A DNA stretch of 40,032 nt, from contig JAJTID010000010.1 in assembly GCA_021300155.1 (NCBI GenBank), positions 1 to 40,032 of the forward strand, read 5' to 3'. Positions within the stretch are counted from its first letter, which is position 1. Each line of letters begins with the position of its first letter. A model generated the notes under the pieces. That model made no database searches. It saw nothing but the letters and a program-made list of their open reading frames with translations, and was not told the origin of the DNA. The position numbers were made by a program, and so were the translations under genes. Below are positions 9,017-16,235 of this stretch, in pieces. The DNA is from Pirellula sp. GTDB lineage: Bacteria > Planctomycetota > Planctomycetia > Pirellulales > Pirellulaceae.

Positions 9017-10132
9017 ATGTTTCACGTCGAAATTATCGCAAACCCCAAGGATTGGCAGAATCTGCGTACGGAATGGAATCGATTCGCTGGCGATCGACTC
9101 TGTCGCCGTTTTGAATGGTTGCATGCTTGGTGGGAAGCGAACCAGTCCGATTACGATCTTTCGATCGCCAAATTGACGACCGCGAATGGAGCGTTGGCTT
9201 TCCTACCGTTAGCCAAGCAACGCGCGTGGATTGCCGGGGCACGTCTCGTTTGGCTAGGAAGTGGAAAAGTATGCTCAGATGATATGGGGATGTTGTGCCA
9301 TGAGAATGACACGGACGAGGCCGCAGTTGGATTTGCGAAATTCCTGACCTCGCAATCGAATGGAATGACTTGGGATCGGCTCGATCTTGATGGTGTAAGA
9401 GCCGATGACGTCGGGATGAATCGGCTACTGGACCAGCTTCATGTGATCGATCCGAATACCAAGATCGAACGACGTTCTAGCCTGAGTTGTTGGGTTGTCG
9501 AGTTGAAGCAGAATTGGCCGACTCAACACGACAGCTTTTCAAAACGGGTGCGAAAACTTTACAGGCAGTGTTCCGGATTCCATGAGGGGAAGAGTGTTTT
9601 TGAGATCGCCCAGACGGCCGAACAATCCATAGAGTTCTTACGAGAGATCGAAGCTATCCATCAATCCCGCTGGGAAGAACGAGGTATTTCTGGCTGTTTT
9701 TCTTCCTCCAATTTCGTGGAATTCACGATCCAAACTCTGAAGGCCGCTTGGATCGACGAAGTCAACCGACCCTACATTTGTCGGTTAAGTTCTGGTGGTA
9801 TTCCGATTGCAGGTGCGGTGACTTTCGGCGTTGGTGAGACTTTGTCCGTTTATCTTTCAGGGATGAATCCCGATTTCAGTTCCGTTCGGCCGGGTTGGCA
9901 AATGAATTTCTCACTAATTCAATGGGCAATCGAGAAGGGCTATAAATATCTAGATATGATGCGAGGCGATGAGGAATACAAATCCCGGCTGGGTGGTGTT
10001 CCGTACCCGCAAGTGAGATGGATCATCACCGCGCCGCGCTGGTCCTCACAGCTTCGTGGGCGTGTGTACAATACAGCAGCGTCGGTGAAACACTGGGCAA
10101 CGAATTTTTATACGCCCGCGATGGGACATTGA
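9017..10132 (+). CDS. BioF2/CelD-like GNAT acetyltransferase
   Basis: This 371-residue soluble protein has no signal peptide. It has the layout of the Acetyltransf_6 (PF13480, formerly CelD/BioF2-like) family: an N-terminal half with FEWLHAWWEAN (near 34) and LPLAKQRAWIAGARLVWLG (near 67), and a C-terminal GNAT core with FLREIEAIHQSRWEERG, GIPIAGAVTFGVGETLSVYLSGMNPDFS, then YLDMMRGDEEYKSRLG near 310-325. Such proteins occur in polysaccharide and exopolymer clusters and share the FemAB-like double-GNAT fold; the donor may be an acyl-CoA or an aminoacyl-tRNA. It follows the MBOAT gene by 6 bp and precedes the SGNH-TPR gene by 32 bp, so it is very likely in the same operon. The exact reaction is not inferable. 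Confidence 0.88.
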   Translation: MFHVEIIANPKDWQNLRTEWNRFAGDRLCRRFEWLHAWWEANQSDYDLSIAKLTTANGALAFLPLAKQRAWIAGARLVWLGSGKVCSDDMGMLCHENDTDEAAVGFAKFLTSQSNGMTWDRLDLDGVRADDVGMNRLLDQLHVIDPNTKIERRSSLSCWVVELKQNWPTQHDSFSKRVRKLYRQCSGFHEGKSVFEIAQTAEQSIEFLREIEAIHQSRWEERGISGCFSSSNFVEFTIQTLKAAWIDEVNRPYICRLSSGGIPIAGAVTFGVGETLSVYLSGMNPDFSSVRPGWQMNFSLIQWAIEKGYKYLDMMRGDEEYKSRLGGVPYPQVRWIITAPRWSSQLRGRVYNTAASVKHWATNFYTPAMGH

Positions 10133-10164
10133 GAAACTAGATATTGAGGAAACTCGGGTCGAAG

Positions 10165-11613
10165 ATGGGGCGTTCGAACACTCGATGGTGGTTATTGCGT
10201 CTCTCAGCCATCTTCATGGGGTTACTCCCATTGTTCGCATTGGAGCTTTTGGTTCGATGGACTTGGAATCCGCATCCTGCCGTTAGGGTTGATCCTTTCT
10301 TGGATTGGAGTGAACACGCTCGACTTTTTGAGCCCAAAGACGATGCCTTCGTCATTCCTTCGTCGCGATTTCGATGGTTTGCTCCTGTAAAGTTCTCTGC
10401 AAAAAAGTCCAAAGGTACAAAACGTATCTTTTGCCTCGGCGGCTCAACCACGCAGGGAGAACCGTTCAAGCCGCCGACTGCTTTTCCAGCCTGGTTGAGA
10501 ATCAATCTGGAGCTAGCTAATCCGAGTCAATCACTGGAAGTCCTCAACTGCGGTGGACTTTCGTACGCCAGTTATCGGCTATTGCCTCTGGTGAATGAAG
10601 TGCTCGAATACGAACCCGATTTGATCGTCCTCGATTGTGGCCACAATGAGTTTTTGGAAAATCGAGAGCTAACCGAATGGAAGGCCTTGCATGAGCGTAG
10701 CTTAGCTCTTCAGGCGTCAAGGTACCTACGGGTTGTTCAGCTACTTTCATCGATACTAAAGCGAGATTCGCCGACGACTGAATCGATACGAACGAAGCTG
10801 GAACGCGATGTTCATGCGTTACTCGACAATCAAGGTGGATTAGAAAAATATCATCGGGCAGAATTGGATCGAGACTCTGTTGCGAAATCCATGCGATGGA
10901 ACGTGCAATCCATTGTGGAAGCATGCCACCAAAAGCATGTTCCTATACTACTATTGATTCCGACATCCAATGTACTGGACACTCCTCCGTTTAAGATCGA
11001 ATCTAGCCCGGGGCTCGACGGTGCGGCTTTGCAAAAGCTGGAAAACTATTGGTCTACCGCAATAGATCGTTCTAGCGATCCATCAACTGTTCTTGAGGCG
11101 ATGCATCAAATTTTACGACTAGATCCCGAGCATGCGGGCGCGTTGTATTGGTTAGGTAACCATGCCTATCGAGAAGGACGCTTTGACGATGCGGCTTACT
11201 ATCTGAAAAAGGCGAGGGACTATGATGTATGCCCCTTGCGAGCCAATGGGGAATTGATGCAATCGATCCGAATAATTGCTGAGCATTCTGGTGCTTGGTG
11301 CTTCGATGTCAATGCGCTCTTTGAATCGATTTCTGAGCACTCGCTGGTAGGAGATCGTTGGCTAGTCGATCACGTTCATCCTCGAATCGAGGGACATCAG
11401 CTCATGGGCGAAAAAATAGCGGAATTGCTACTTTCGAATCGGTGGATAGATCTTCAAGAAATTGAATGGAAATCGCATCGGATGGATCGTTACCGAAAGC
11501 ACTTGAGCGGTCTCAGCGACGATTATTTTCATCGTGGTAAGCAACGATTGGAAGGGTTGCTCTTATGGACTCAAGGACGTGCACGATTAGGAGGTTTCGA
11601 AAAACCGAAGTAA
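10165..11613 (+). CDS. Membrane-anchored SGNH/GDSL hydrolase with internal TPR segment
   Basis: This 482-residue protein has an N-terminal anchor (about residues 8-34). SGNH blocks are visible: block I LGGSTTQG (Ser94), block II NCGGLSYASY (128-137), block III DCGHNE (Asn161) and block V DHVHP (Asp402, His405). Between blocks III and V lies an insert with a TPR-like pair, HAGALYWLGNHAYREGRF and DDAAYYLKKARDYDVCPLRA (about 315-360). The catalytic set is complete, so an esterase or acyltransferase activity outside the cytoplasmic membrane is likely. It is the last gene of the cassette and the second SGNH-type protein in it. A TTG at 10144 could extend the frame by seven residues, but the ATG directly precedes the hydrophobic anchor. 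Confidence 0.87.
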   Translation: MGRSNTRWWLLRLSAIFMGLLPLFALELLVRWTWNPHPAVRVDPFLDWSEHARLFEPKDDAFVIPSSRFRWFAPVKFSAKKSKGTKRIFCLGGSTTQGEPFKPPTAFPAWLRINLELANPSQSLEVLNCGGLSYASYRLLPLVNEVLEYEPDLIVLDCGHNEFLENRELTEWKALHERSLALQASRYLRVVQLLSSILKRDSPTTESIRTKLERDVHALLDNQGGLEKYHRAELDRDSVAKSMRWNVQSIVEACHQKHVPILLLIPTSNVLDTPPFKIESSPGLDGAALQKLENYWSTAIDRSSDPSTVLEAMHQILRLDPEHAGALYWLGNHAYREGRFDDAAYYLKKARDYDVCPLRANGELMQSIRIIAEHSGAWCFDVNALFESISEHSLVGDRWLVDHVHPRIEGHQLMGEKIAELLLSNRWIDLQEIEWKSHRMDRYRKHLSGLSDDYFHRGKQRLEGLLLWTQGRARLGGFEKPK

Positions 11614-11973
11614 TGTCATAAGTAGTCGTTCGTAAGCGAAGTCCAATGCGACAGCCGTATTTCTTTTTTGGGACCCACAGCCACCAGCTATTGTTTGCTA
11701 TCGAAGTGAAATGCTAGCGTCGGTGTCGGTGTTCTTCTGGCAAAGTCTTCCCAGACGGATCTGTAGGACGATTTGAATCATTGAATTCGACCGTCAATGA
11801 CAGAATACTCGTCTCTATGCAATGGTGCGCCGATAGACAGAGAGCCGCGTCGCCATCGATCTTTGGACGAATGAAGCGAGCGGCGGATGAATGGTCACCA
11901 TCCCTTTTTGAAATGCAAGTGATGGATGGTTCATCGCTCACGCGTCGGGTTGTTACAATGTAAGGGCCTTGTT
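11614..11973. other. Intergenic stretch of 360 bp without a supported gene
   Basis: Short open frames exist on both strands (a GTG-started frame 11941-11714 minus and 11781-11963 plus). They lack recognisable domains, signal peptides or ribosome-binding sites, and they overlap each other. The stretch ends with a possible promoter for the next gene. No terminator with a T-run is evident after the SGNH-TPR gene. Confidence 0.5.
11930..11959 (+). promoter_or_regulatory. Possible sigma-70-type promoter
   Basis: TTCATC (11930-11935) and TACAAT (11954-11959) are separated by 18 bp and lie just ahead of the start at 11974. The leader would be very short, so this is only a candidate. Confidence 0.3.
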
Positions 11974-12588
11974 ATGTCTCATGGACTTTCTCTTCGTCTT
12001 TCTTTCGTTGCGGCCATGTTTGCCTTGGTGGGGCAGACTGCAATAGCTCAAACGCCAACCCCCAATTCTTGGCGGACATCCCCGCTCAATACTTTTGCTC
12101 GATTTCATGGCATCGGCTATAGCGATGGATACCATGCATGCAAAGGGAGTGATTGCGGTCCGAAAAAGACTTGGTTTTTGGGAGAGAATGTTTCTAGCTT
12201 CTATGGAGAACCAACAGCCCCCACCGCGCGAGCCGTTCGGGCAAAGCAACCAAGCTATGCCTCGTATCAAGCTTCACAGCAACAGATGCGGGTAATGCCG
12301 CGGCAATATGATGTAGAACTAAGCCCAGGAATGTCCTTCGCTCACATACCTGAGAGTGAATCGCTTCACGCGACTCCACCGAGCCCGCCATTTCCAATTG
12401 CGCCGCAAAGTCTTCAGTTTGCACCCATTTCGCCAATGCAGTCTGCGTCACCAAGTGATCGATTGCCCTACGATGCTCCCCGTTCCAGCGTAGGTAGCGA
12501 GCCAGAAGCAGTGCTTCCGCTGCCTCAAAAGCCGCAAACCCGGCGCGTGGTTCCGGGGACTCATTCATTGATGATCTCGCAAGGTTGA
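11974..12588 (+). CDS. Small secreted Pro/Ser/Gln-rich protein with GYHACKG motif
   Basis: This is a 204-residue protein. A clear signal peptide, RLSFVAAMFALVGQTAIAQ, ends near residue 25, so I start at ATG 11974 rather than at the in-frame ATG at 11926, which would put 16 residues ahead of it. Just after the signal is FARFHGIGYSDGYHACKGSD, an aromatic/Gly motif with a paired-cysteine CKGSDC. I recall similar Gly-Tyr-His-Ala-Cys segments in other small exported planctomycete proteins, but I could not check this here. The rest is low complexity, rich in Pro, Ser, Gln and Met, and probably disordered. It is flanked by the MBOAT cassette and, convergently, by the RNase Z-like gene. No function is proposed. 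Confidence 0.7.
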   Translation: MSHGLSLRLSFVAAMFALVGQTAIAQTPTPNSWRTSPLNTFARFHGIGYSDGYHACKGSDCGPKKTWFLGENVSSFYGEPTAPTARAVRAKQPSYASYQASQQQMRVMPRQYDVELSPGMSFAHIPESESLHATPPSPPFPIAPQSLQFAPISPMQSASPSDRLPYDAPRSSVGSEPEAVLPLPQKPQTRRVVPGTHSLMISQG

Positions 12589-12595
12589 CATCCTG

Positions 12596-12653
12596 CTCGG
12601 CAATAGTCAATAAATCTTGCCTGGCGACGCTAACAGGAAAAAGGAGTGCCGAG
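12596..12653. terminator. Inverted repeat between convergent genes, possible bidirectional terminator
   Basis: CTCGGCA (12596-12602) pairs perfectly with TGCCGAG (12647-12653). A nested CCTG/CAGG pair (12620-12623, 12634-12637) lies inside. It fills most of the 67-bp gap between two convergent genes. There is no strong T-run, so the terminator call is tentative. Confidence 0.3.
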
Positions 12654-12655
12654 TC

Positions 12656-13603
12656 CTAGATCCAGAGATGCAGTTTGCCGTCTAACCTATCAGGCAAGGC
12701 TTTATCTACCCAACGGCGAATTTGCGAATCGTTGTATCTGGTACTGAAATGCCCGCAAATCACAACTTCATTTTGAAAGTCGTTGCGTCTTGCCACGATA
12801 TCATCTAGATGCGTATGTCCGTGCTTATGAATCTTTTCTTTGCGGTGATCCGGGGCAACGAAAGTCATTTCGGTAATCAAGATTTTGGCGCGGTAAAAGT
12901 CTGGATTCGCGTCGAGTCCCTCCGGAGCGGTGTCACCGGTGTAAGCAACCAGCGGCACTCGGACTTCGTACGTCACATCGGTGCCAGCCAGTTTGATGTC
13001 ACGAATCTGGTCGCCTGACAGTAACGAGTACTCTGGCTTAAGTTTGCGGCGGCGGTCCCACACGATAAAACCGAGTGAAGGGATCGAATGTTTGGTTGCG
13101 TGAGTTGTTACGACGAGTTCGCGTGAGAGTTCGACTTCCTGGTTGGCTTCCAATGGCACCAGGTCACAGGGCAATCGTCCTCGATCTAGCCTAGAAACGC
13201 ATTTCAGCATCGCGTCGACGGATGAAACTGCACAGCCTGGCATGTAGATAGTTGGTTTGTCCATCTTCATCATGCGACGCCGTGCAACGTACGATGGCAA
13301 TGCCGCGATATGATCCAAATGCGCATGAGAAATGAAGTAACGCGGCAAGGCCATGAAATCCCATGGTTGTGCCCCCAGATCAAATCCAATCTTCAACTCG
13401 GCAATCCGCCAATACGATTGGACTGCGGCGCGCGAATACCCGTCAATGGTTAAATTGGCGTGCGTCATCCCGAGAGTTGGGGCGTTGTCTACCGATCCGA
13501 TGGTTTCAGCTAAATGTGCATCGAACGCGTCATTACTGGATGTTTTGCGTACCTGCGGTCTGTTGCTGGATTTCGGTTTATTGTTGGAGAGTGAGTCTGA
13601 CAC
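12656..13603 (-). CDS. rnz: RNase Z-like metallo-beta-lactamase-fold hydrolase
   Basis: This is a 315-residue cytoplasmic protein of the tRNase Z branch of the MBL fold. Metal ligands can be followed: HAHLDH at 93-98, the TTHATKH segment (His168, His172), YTGDT (Asp224) and HTHLDD at 263-268, then CGHFSTRY with His285. The HTHLDD and HFSTRY pair is typical of RNase Z enzymes, which cut the 3' trailer of tRNA precursors. Residues 1-45 are an extra low-complexity leader. The frame opens with GTG (13601-13603); a start at Met46 is possible and would remove that leader. It follows recJ by 39 bp on the same strand, and the pair probably shares a transcript. The RNase Z call is good, but tRNA cleavage is inferred from motifs. 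Confidence 0.83.
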   Translation of the reverse strand: MSDSLSNNKPKSSNRPQVRKTSSNDAFDAHLAETIGSVDNAPTLGMTHANLTIDGYSRAAVQSYWRIAELKIGFDLGAQPWDFMALPRYFISHAHLDHIAALPSYVARRRMMKMDKPTIYMPGCAVSSVDAMLKCVSRLDRGRLPCDLVPLEANQEVELSRELVVTTHATKHSIPSLGFIVWDRRRKLKPEYSLLSGDQIRDIKLAGTDVTYEVRVPLVAYTGDTAPEGLDANPDFYRAKILITEMTFVAPDHRKEKIHKHGHTHLDDIVARRNDFQNEVVICGHFSTRYNDSQIRRWVDKALPDRLDGKLHLWI

Positions 13604-13642
13604 TAGTCTACTTCTGAAGAGTTTTTTTCTCGGAGTCGAGTG

Positions 13643-15445
13643 CTAAGAAGCTGAGATGGGACGATTGGACATGACTGGTGAATGAGGTGCATTCGCAGCA
13701 AGTTTTGCAACTCGCCAATCCATCAATTGTAATTCGACTTTCTGAAACCCATTGTATTCATTGATACTCGGGCGAAAGGCAACGTCAAATAGACCTGAGT
13801 GGGTATTGAATGGTTCGACCCAGTCCGCTTGACCAAAGGCGACGGCGCGCATCGTCGTTCCATGTTGTGCGAAACGCACGGTGAAGTGTCGATCTCCGCT
13901 TCCCATCGTTTTAGCAGGTTCCGCTAAACTGACATTGCTTGCTACGAGAACTGGGCGAGGATTCGCAGCGCCAAATGGCGCTAGTTTCTCGATCCGATGA
14001 ACTAGATGGAGACTACTCATCTGCTTAAGAGTTACTTCAGCATCGATTGTTAAGGATGCGACCGGTTTCTTCCCGCGAAGGCGTTCGGAAACGGCTTCAA
14101 GGAAAGCTTCGCGAAAAGCCGGAATGTTCTTCTCCTCGATCTTCAGTCCGGCGGCCGCTTCGTGACCACCGCAAGAAAGGAGATGCTCGCGACAGCTCAT
14201 GAATGTTCCATGCAGATCGATTATTCCTTGAGATCTAGCCGATCCTACTCCTGGCTTCTGGCCCACGGAATCGAGTCCAATAATCACAATTGGACGGTAA
14301 TATTTCTCCGCAAGTCGACCAGCGACTACGCCGATCACACCGAGGTGCCAACCAGTACCAGCAAGTACAAATCCAGGATCGTTTTCAACATCAAACTGTT
14401 CCTTGATCTGTTTTGTTGCTGCAATCGTAACACTTCGTTCCAAGGAGTCTCGGTCGCTGTTAAGACGATCAAGATACTCTGCTAGAGCCGTCGCACGTGC
14501 AGGATCTTTGGTAGTTAACAACTCGACTCCCAACTGCGCTTGTCCCAATCTGCCGGCGGCATTAAGCCGCGGAGCAATAGTGAACGCGATGTCCTCTGCG
14601 CTAAGACTGCTCTTGCCGACCAACTTCGCTTGCTTCAAAAGAGCAGATAAGCCCACGGGGGCATTCTGAAGCATGAACTTCAATGCGTTGCGAACGATGT
14701 TTCGATTTTCATCCAATAATGGAACAACATCTGCAACCGTTGCGATTGCAGCAATGCACGTCGCTTCTAGCAAAAACTGCCGATGGGCCGCGGTAACTTT
14801 TTTGTTTTCGCAAGCCGATTGGCAAATCGCCCAAGCTAATTTGAACGCAACACCACCACCACATAATCCATGGAATGGATAATCAAAATCGGGATGCGCC
14901 GGATGGACGATGGCCAAAGCGTCCGGCAATTGAGAACCCATCGAATGATGGTCTGTGATAATCAGTTCTAGATCATTCTCTTTGCAGAACTCCGCTTCGC
15001 GTACGGAATTGATCCCACAGTCGACGGAGATGATCAACTTTCGGCCGCGTTGCTTCAGCTTTTCTAACGCTTCGCAGCTCAGCCCATAGCTATCTTCCAA
15101 GCGATTGGGGATAAAGTACTGTACGTCCGCATCGAGTAGCTTTAGGCAATTGTAGAGTATGGCCGTCCCCGACATGCCGTCTGCATCGTAGTCCCCATAA
15201 ATGGTGATAGGGACATCGTCTCGAACCGCGCGAACGATGCGTTCGGCAGCAATGTTGATATTCGGGAGACTATCTGGCTCGCGCAACTCCGAAAACTTGG
15301 GGTCAAGAAACGAAGTGATATAAGTGGGGTCTGTGATACCACGCTGGTATAGAAGCTGTGCAACCACCGATTCAATATTCGCCTGTTTAGCGAGTGATTG
15401 AATGGCATCGCTGTCGAACCCACGAAATAGCCATTGCTTGGCCAT
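13643..15445 (-). CDS. recJ: Single-stranded-DNA-specific exonuclease RecJ
   Basis: This is a 600-residue protein, close to the usual RecJ length. DHH-family motifs are complete: YGDYDADG (83-90) binds the metal ions, VDCGINS lies near 141, and ITDHHSMG has the DHH at 165-167. A DHHA1 domain with CGGHEAAAG lies at about 425-433, followed by the C-terminal OB-like region. RecJ degrades single-stranded DNA 5' to 3' in recombination and mismatch or base-excision repair. The frame stays open to 15562, but the ATG at 15443-15445 matches the normal RecJ N-terminus; the extra 39 codons coincide with the hairpin-rich spacer. It lies between rpmG upstream and the RNase Z-like gene downstream. Confidence 0.96.
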   Translation of the reverse strand: MAKQWLFRGFDSDAIQSLAKQANIESVVAQLLYQRGITDPTYITSFLDPKFSELREPDSLPNINIAAERIVRAVRDDVPITIYGDYDADGMSGTAILYNCLKLLDADVQYFIPNRLEDSYGLSCEALEKLKQRGRKLIISVDCGINSVREAEFCKENDLELIITDHHSMGSQLPDALAIVHPAHPDFDYPFHGLCGGGVAFKLAWAICQSACENKKVTAAHRQFLLEATCIAAIATVADVVPLLDENRNIVRNALKFMLQNAPVGLSALLKQAKLVGKSSLSAEDIAFTIAPRLNAAGRLGQAQLGVELLTTKDPARATALAEYLDRLNSDRDSLERSVTIAATKQIKEQFDVENDPGFVLAGTGWHLGVIGVVAGRLAEKYYRPIVIIGLDSVGQKPGVGSARSQGIIDLHGTFMSCREHLLSCGGHEAAAGLKIEEKNIPAFREAFLEAVSERLRGKKPVASLTIDAEVTLKQMSSLHLVHRIEKLAPFGAANPRPVLVASNVSLAEPAKTMGSGDRHFTVRFAQHGTTMRAVAFGQADWVEPFNTHSGLFDVAFRPSINEYNGFQKVELQLMDWRVAKLAANAPHSPVMSNRPISAS

Positions 15446-15483
15446 AGTCGCATCCTTGCAGGGGAGCATTTCAAAATGACGCA

Positions 15484-15550
15484 GGGCAAGCCACACACGC
15501 TTGCCCCGGAAGATTGCTTCCTGCTTGTGAATGGGATTGCTCCGCAATCC
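15484..15550 (-). ncRNA. Three consecutive perfect hairpins in the rpmG-recJ spacer
   Basis: Read on the minus strand, GGATTGC-GGA-GCAATCC (15550-15534), GGAAG-CAAT-CTTCC (15521-15508) and GGGCAAGC-GTGTGTG-GCTTGCCC (15506-15484) follow one another within 67 nt. They lie downstream of the rpmG stop and upstream of the recJ start. No T-run follows any of them, so they do not look like ordinary intrinsic terminators. They could act as a leader, attenuator, processing site or 3'-end stabiliser. They are visible directly; the RNA role is inferred. Confidence 0.45.
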
Positions 15551-15618
15551 AAATACCAACAACCGTTACCAAATGACCATGACGAACCGATGCAAAAATC
15601 GATCCTCCAATGGTCGAA

Positions 15619-15783
15619 CTACTTTCTCTTTTCGATGTGCAGCGTAACGCGTCGCAGACGAGGGCTGTACTTCTTGAGTTGAAGCTTTTCTCCCCCTGGC
15701 CGTCGCAACATCACGTAGTTGATATCCCCGGTTTCTTGACAAACGAGGAATGTGGTTTCCTTTTTCTTTTTGCTCTTCGCCAT
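15619..15783 (-). CDS. rpmG: 50S ribosomal protein L33, 54 aa
   Basis: This short gene translates to MAKSKKKKETTFLVCQETGD, then INYVMLRRPGGEKLQLKKYS and a basic tail ending EKRK. That is the full pattern of bacterial L33, a large-subunit protein near the E site. Only one cysteine (Cys15) is present, so the CxxC zinc ribbon is lost; this is the zinc-independent form. The ATG (15781-15783) is unambiguous, with a lysine-rich N-terminus right behind it. It is encoded upstream of recJ with a 162-nt structured spacer after its stop, rather than next to the secE-nusG genes common elsewhere. Upstream there is no clear promoter hexamer pair. Confidence 0.95.
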   Translation of the reverse strand: MAKSKKKKETTFLVCQETGDINYVMLRRPGGEKLQLKKYSPRLRRVTLHIEKRK

Positions 15784-16235
15784 GATCGATCTAACCGCTA
15801 ATTGTTTTGATAGCTACTGGAGTGACTGGGAGTAAATAAACTAATTCCACTCCTTCGGTTTCGGTACTCAGCCGTCCAACTCGCGTATTATGCTGTCGTT
15901 ACTCTTGGCTGACTAGCTCAATTCTTCGGTGTTTTCGGATGGAACCCTGAAGGAATCGCAAGCATCCAAACGGTGGTTAACCGTTGTAACCGCGCCATGC
16001 CCGGCCCTTGACCAGTAGCAGCTTTGCCAAAAAATTGTCAAAAACGCGGAATATCTCGCGTAACCCTCAAATTCGTAGTCGGCCCATTCCGAGAATGAGG
16101 ACTACGGAGAGTTGAGTGAGTCCTTTCGGGGATTGCTCAGGTAAAATAGAGATTGCCGTAAATGGGCAAGGGCTGTTTCCGGTGTGCTTTTCCTCCTTTT
16201 CCAGAATGCCCCTCCAAATGGGGTAGGGTTGTCAT
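15784..16235. other. Divergent intergenic stretch of 452 bp without a gene
   Basis: This stretch separates rpmG (minus) from the giant surface protein (plus). No ORF or tRNA is supported. Visible structure: AACGGT-GGTTA-ACCGTT (15969-15985), a perfect six-base-pair hairpin containing a GGTTAACC palindrome, and AGGACT/AGTCCT (16098-16103, 16119-16124). TAAAAT at 16142-16147 could be a -10 box for the surface protein gene, without a good -35. CCCC/GGGG pairing just before the ATG at 16236 may affect initiation. Confidence 0.5.

Noticed and set aside
11714-11963. Overlapping small open frames on both strands in the 360-bp gap before the secreted GYHACKG protein
   Set aside because: They lack recognisable domains, signals or ribosome-binding sites, and they contradict each other; such frames are common by chance at this GC content.
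12194-12610. 138-codon minus-strand frame opposite the small secreted protein
   Set aside because: The plus-strand frame has a convincing signal peptide at its start; the minus frame is an antisense shadow without domain features.
15446-15562. Upstream extension of recJ by 39 codons
   Set aside because: The translated segment does not resemble RecJ N-termini and coincides with the hairpin cluster; the ATG at 15445 fits the family.
15784-16235. tRNA or small RNA gene beside rpmG
   Set aside because: I looked for T-loop (GGTTCGAATCC-like) sequences and acceptor pairing on both strands and found none; only short hairpins remain.
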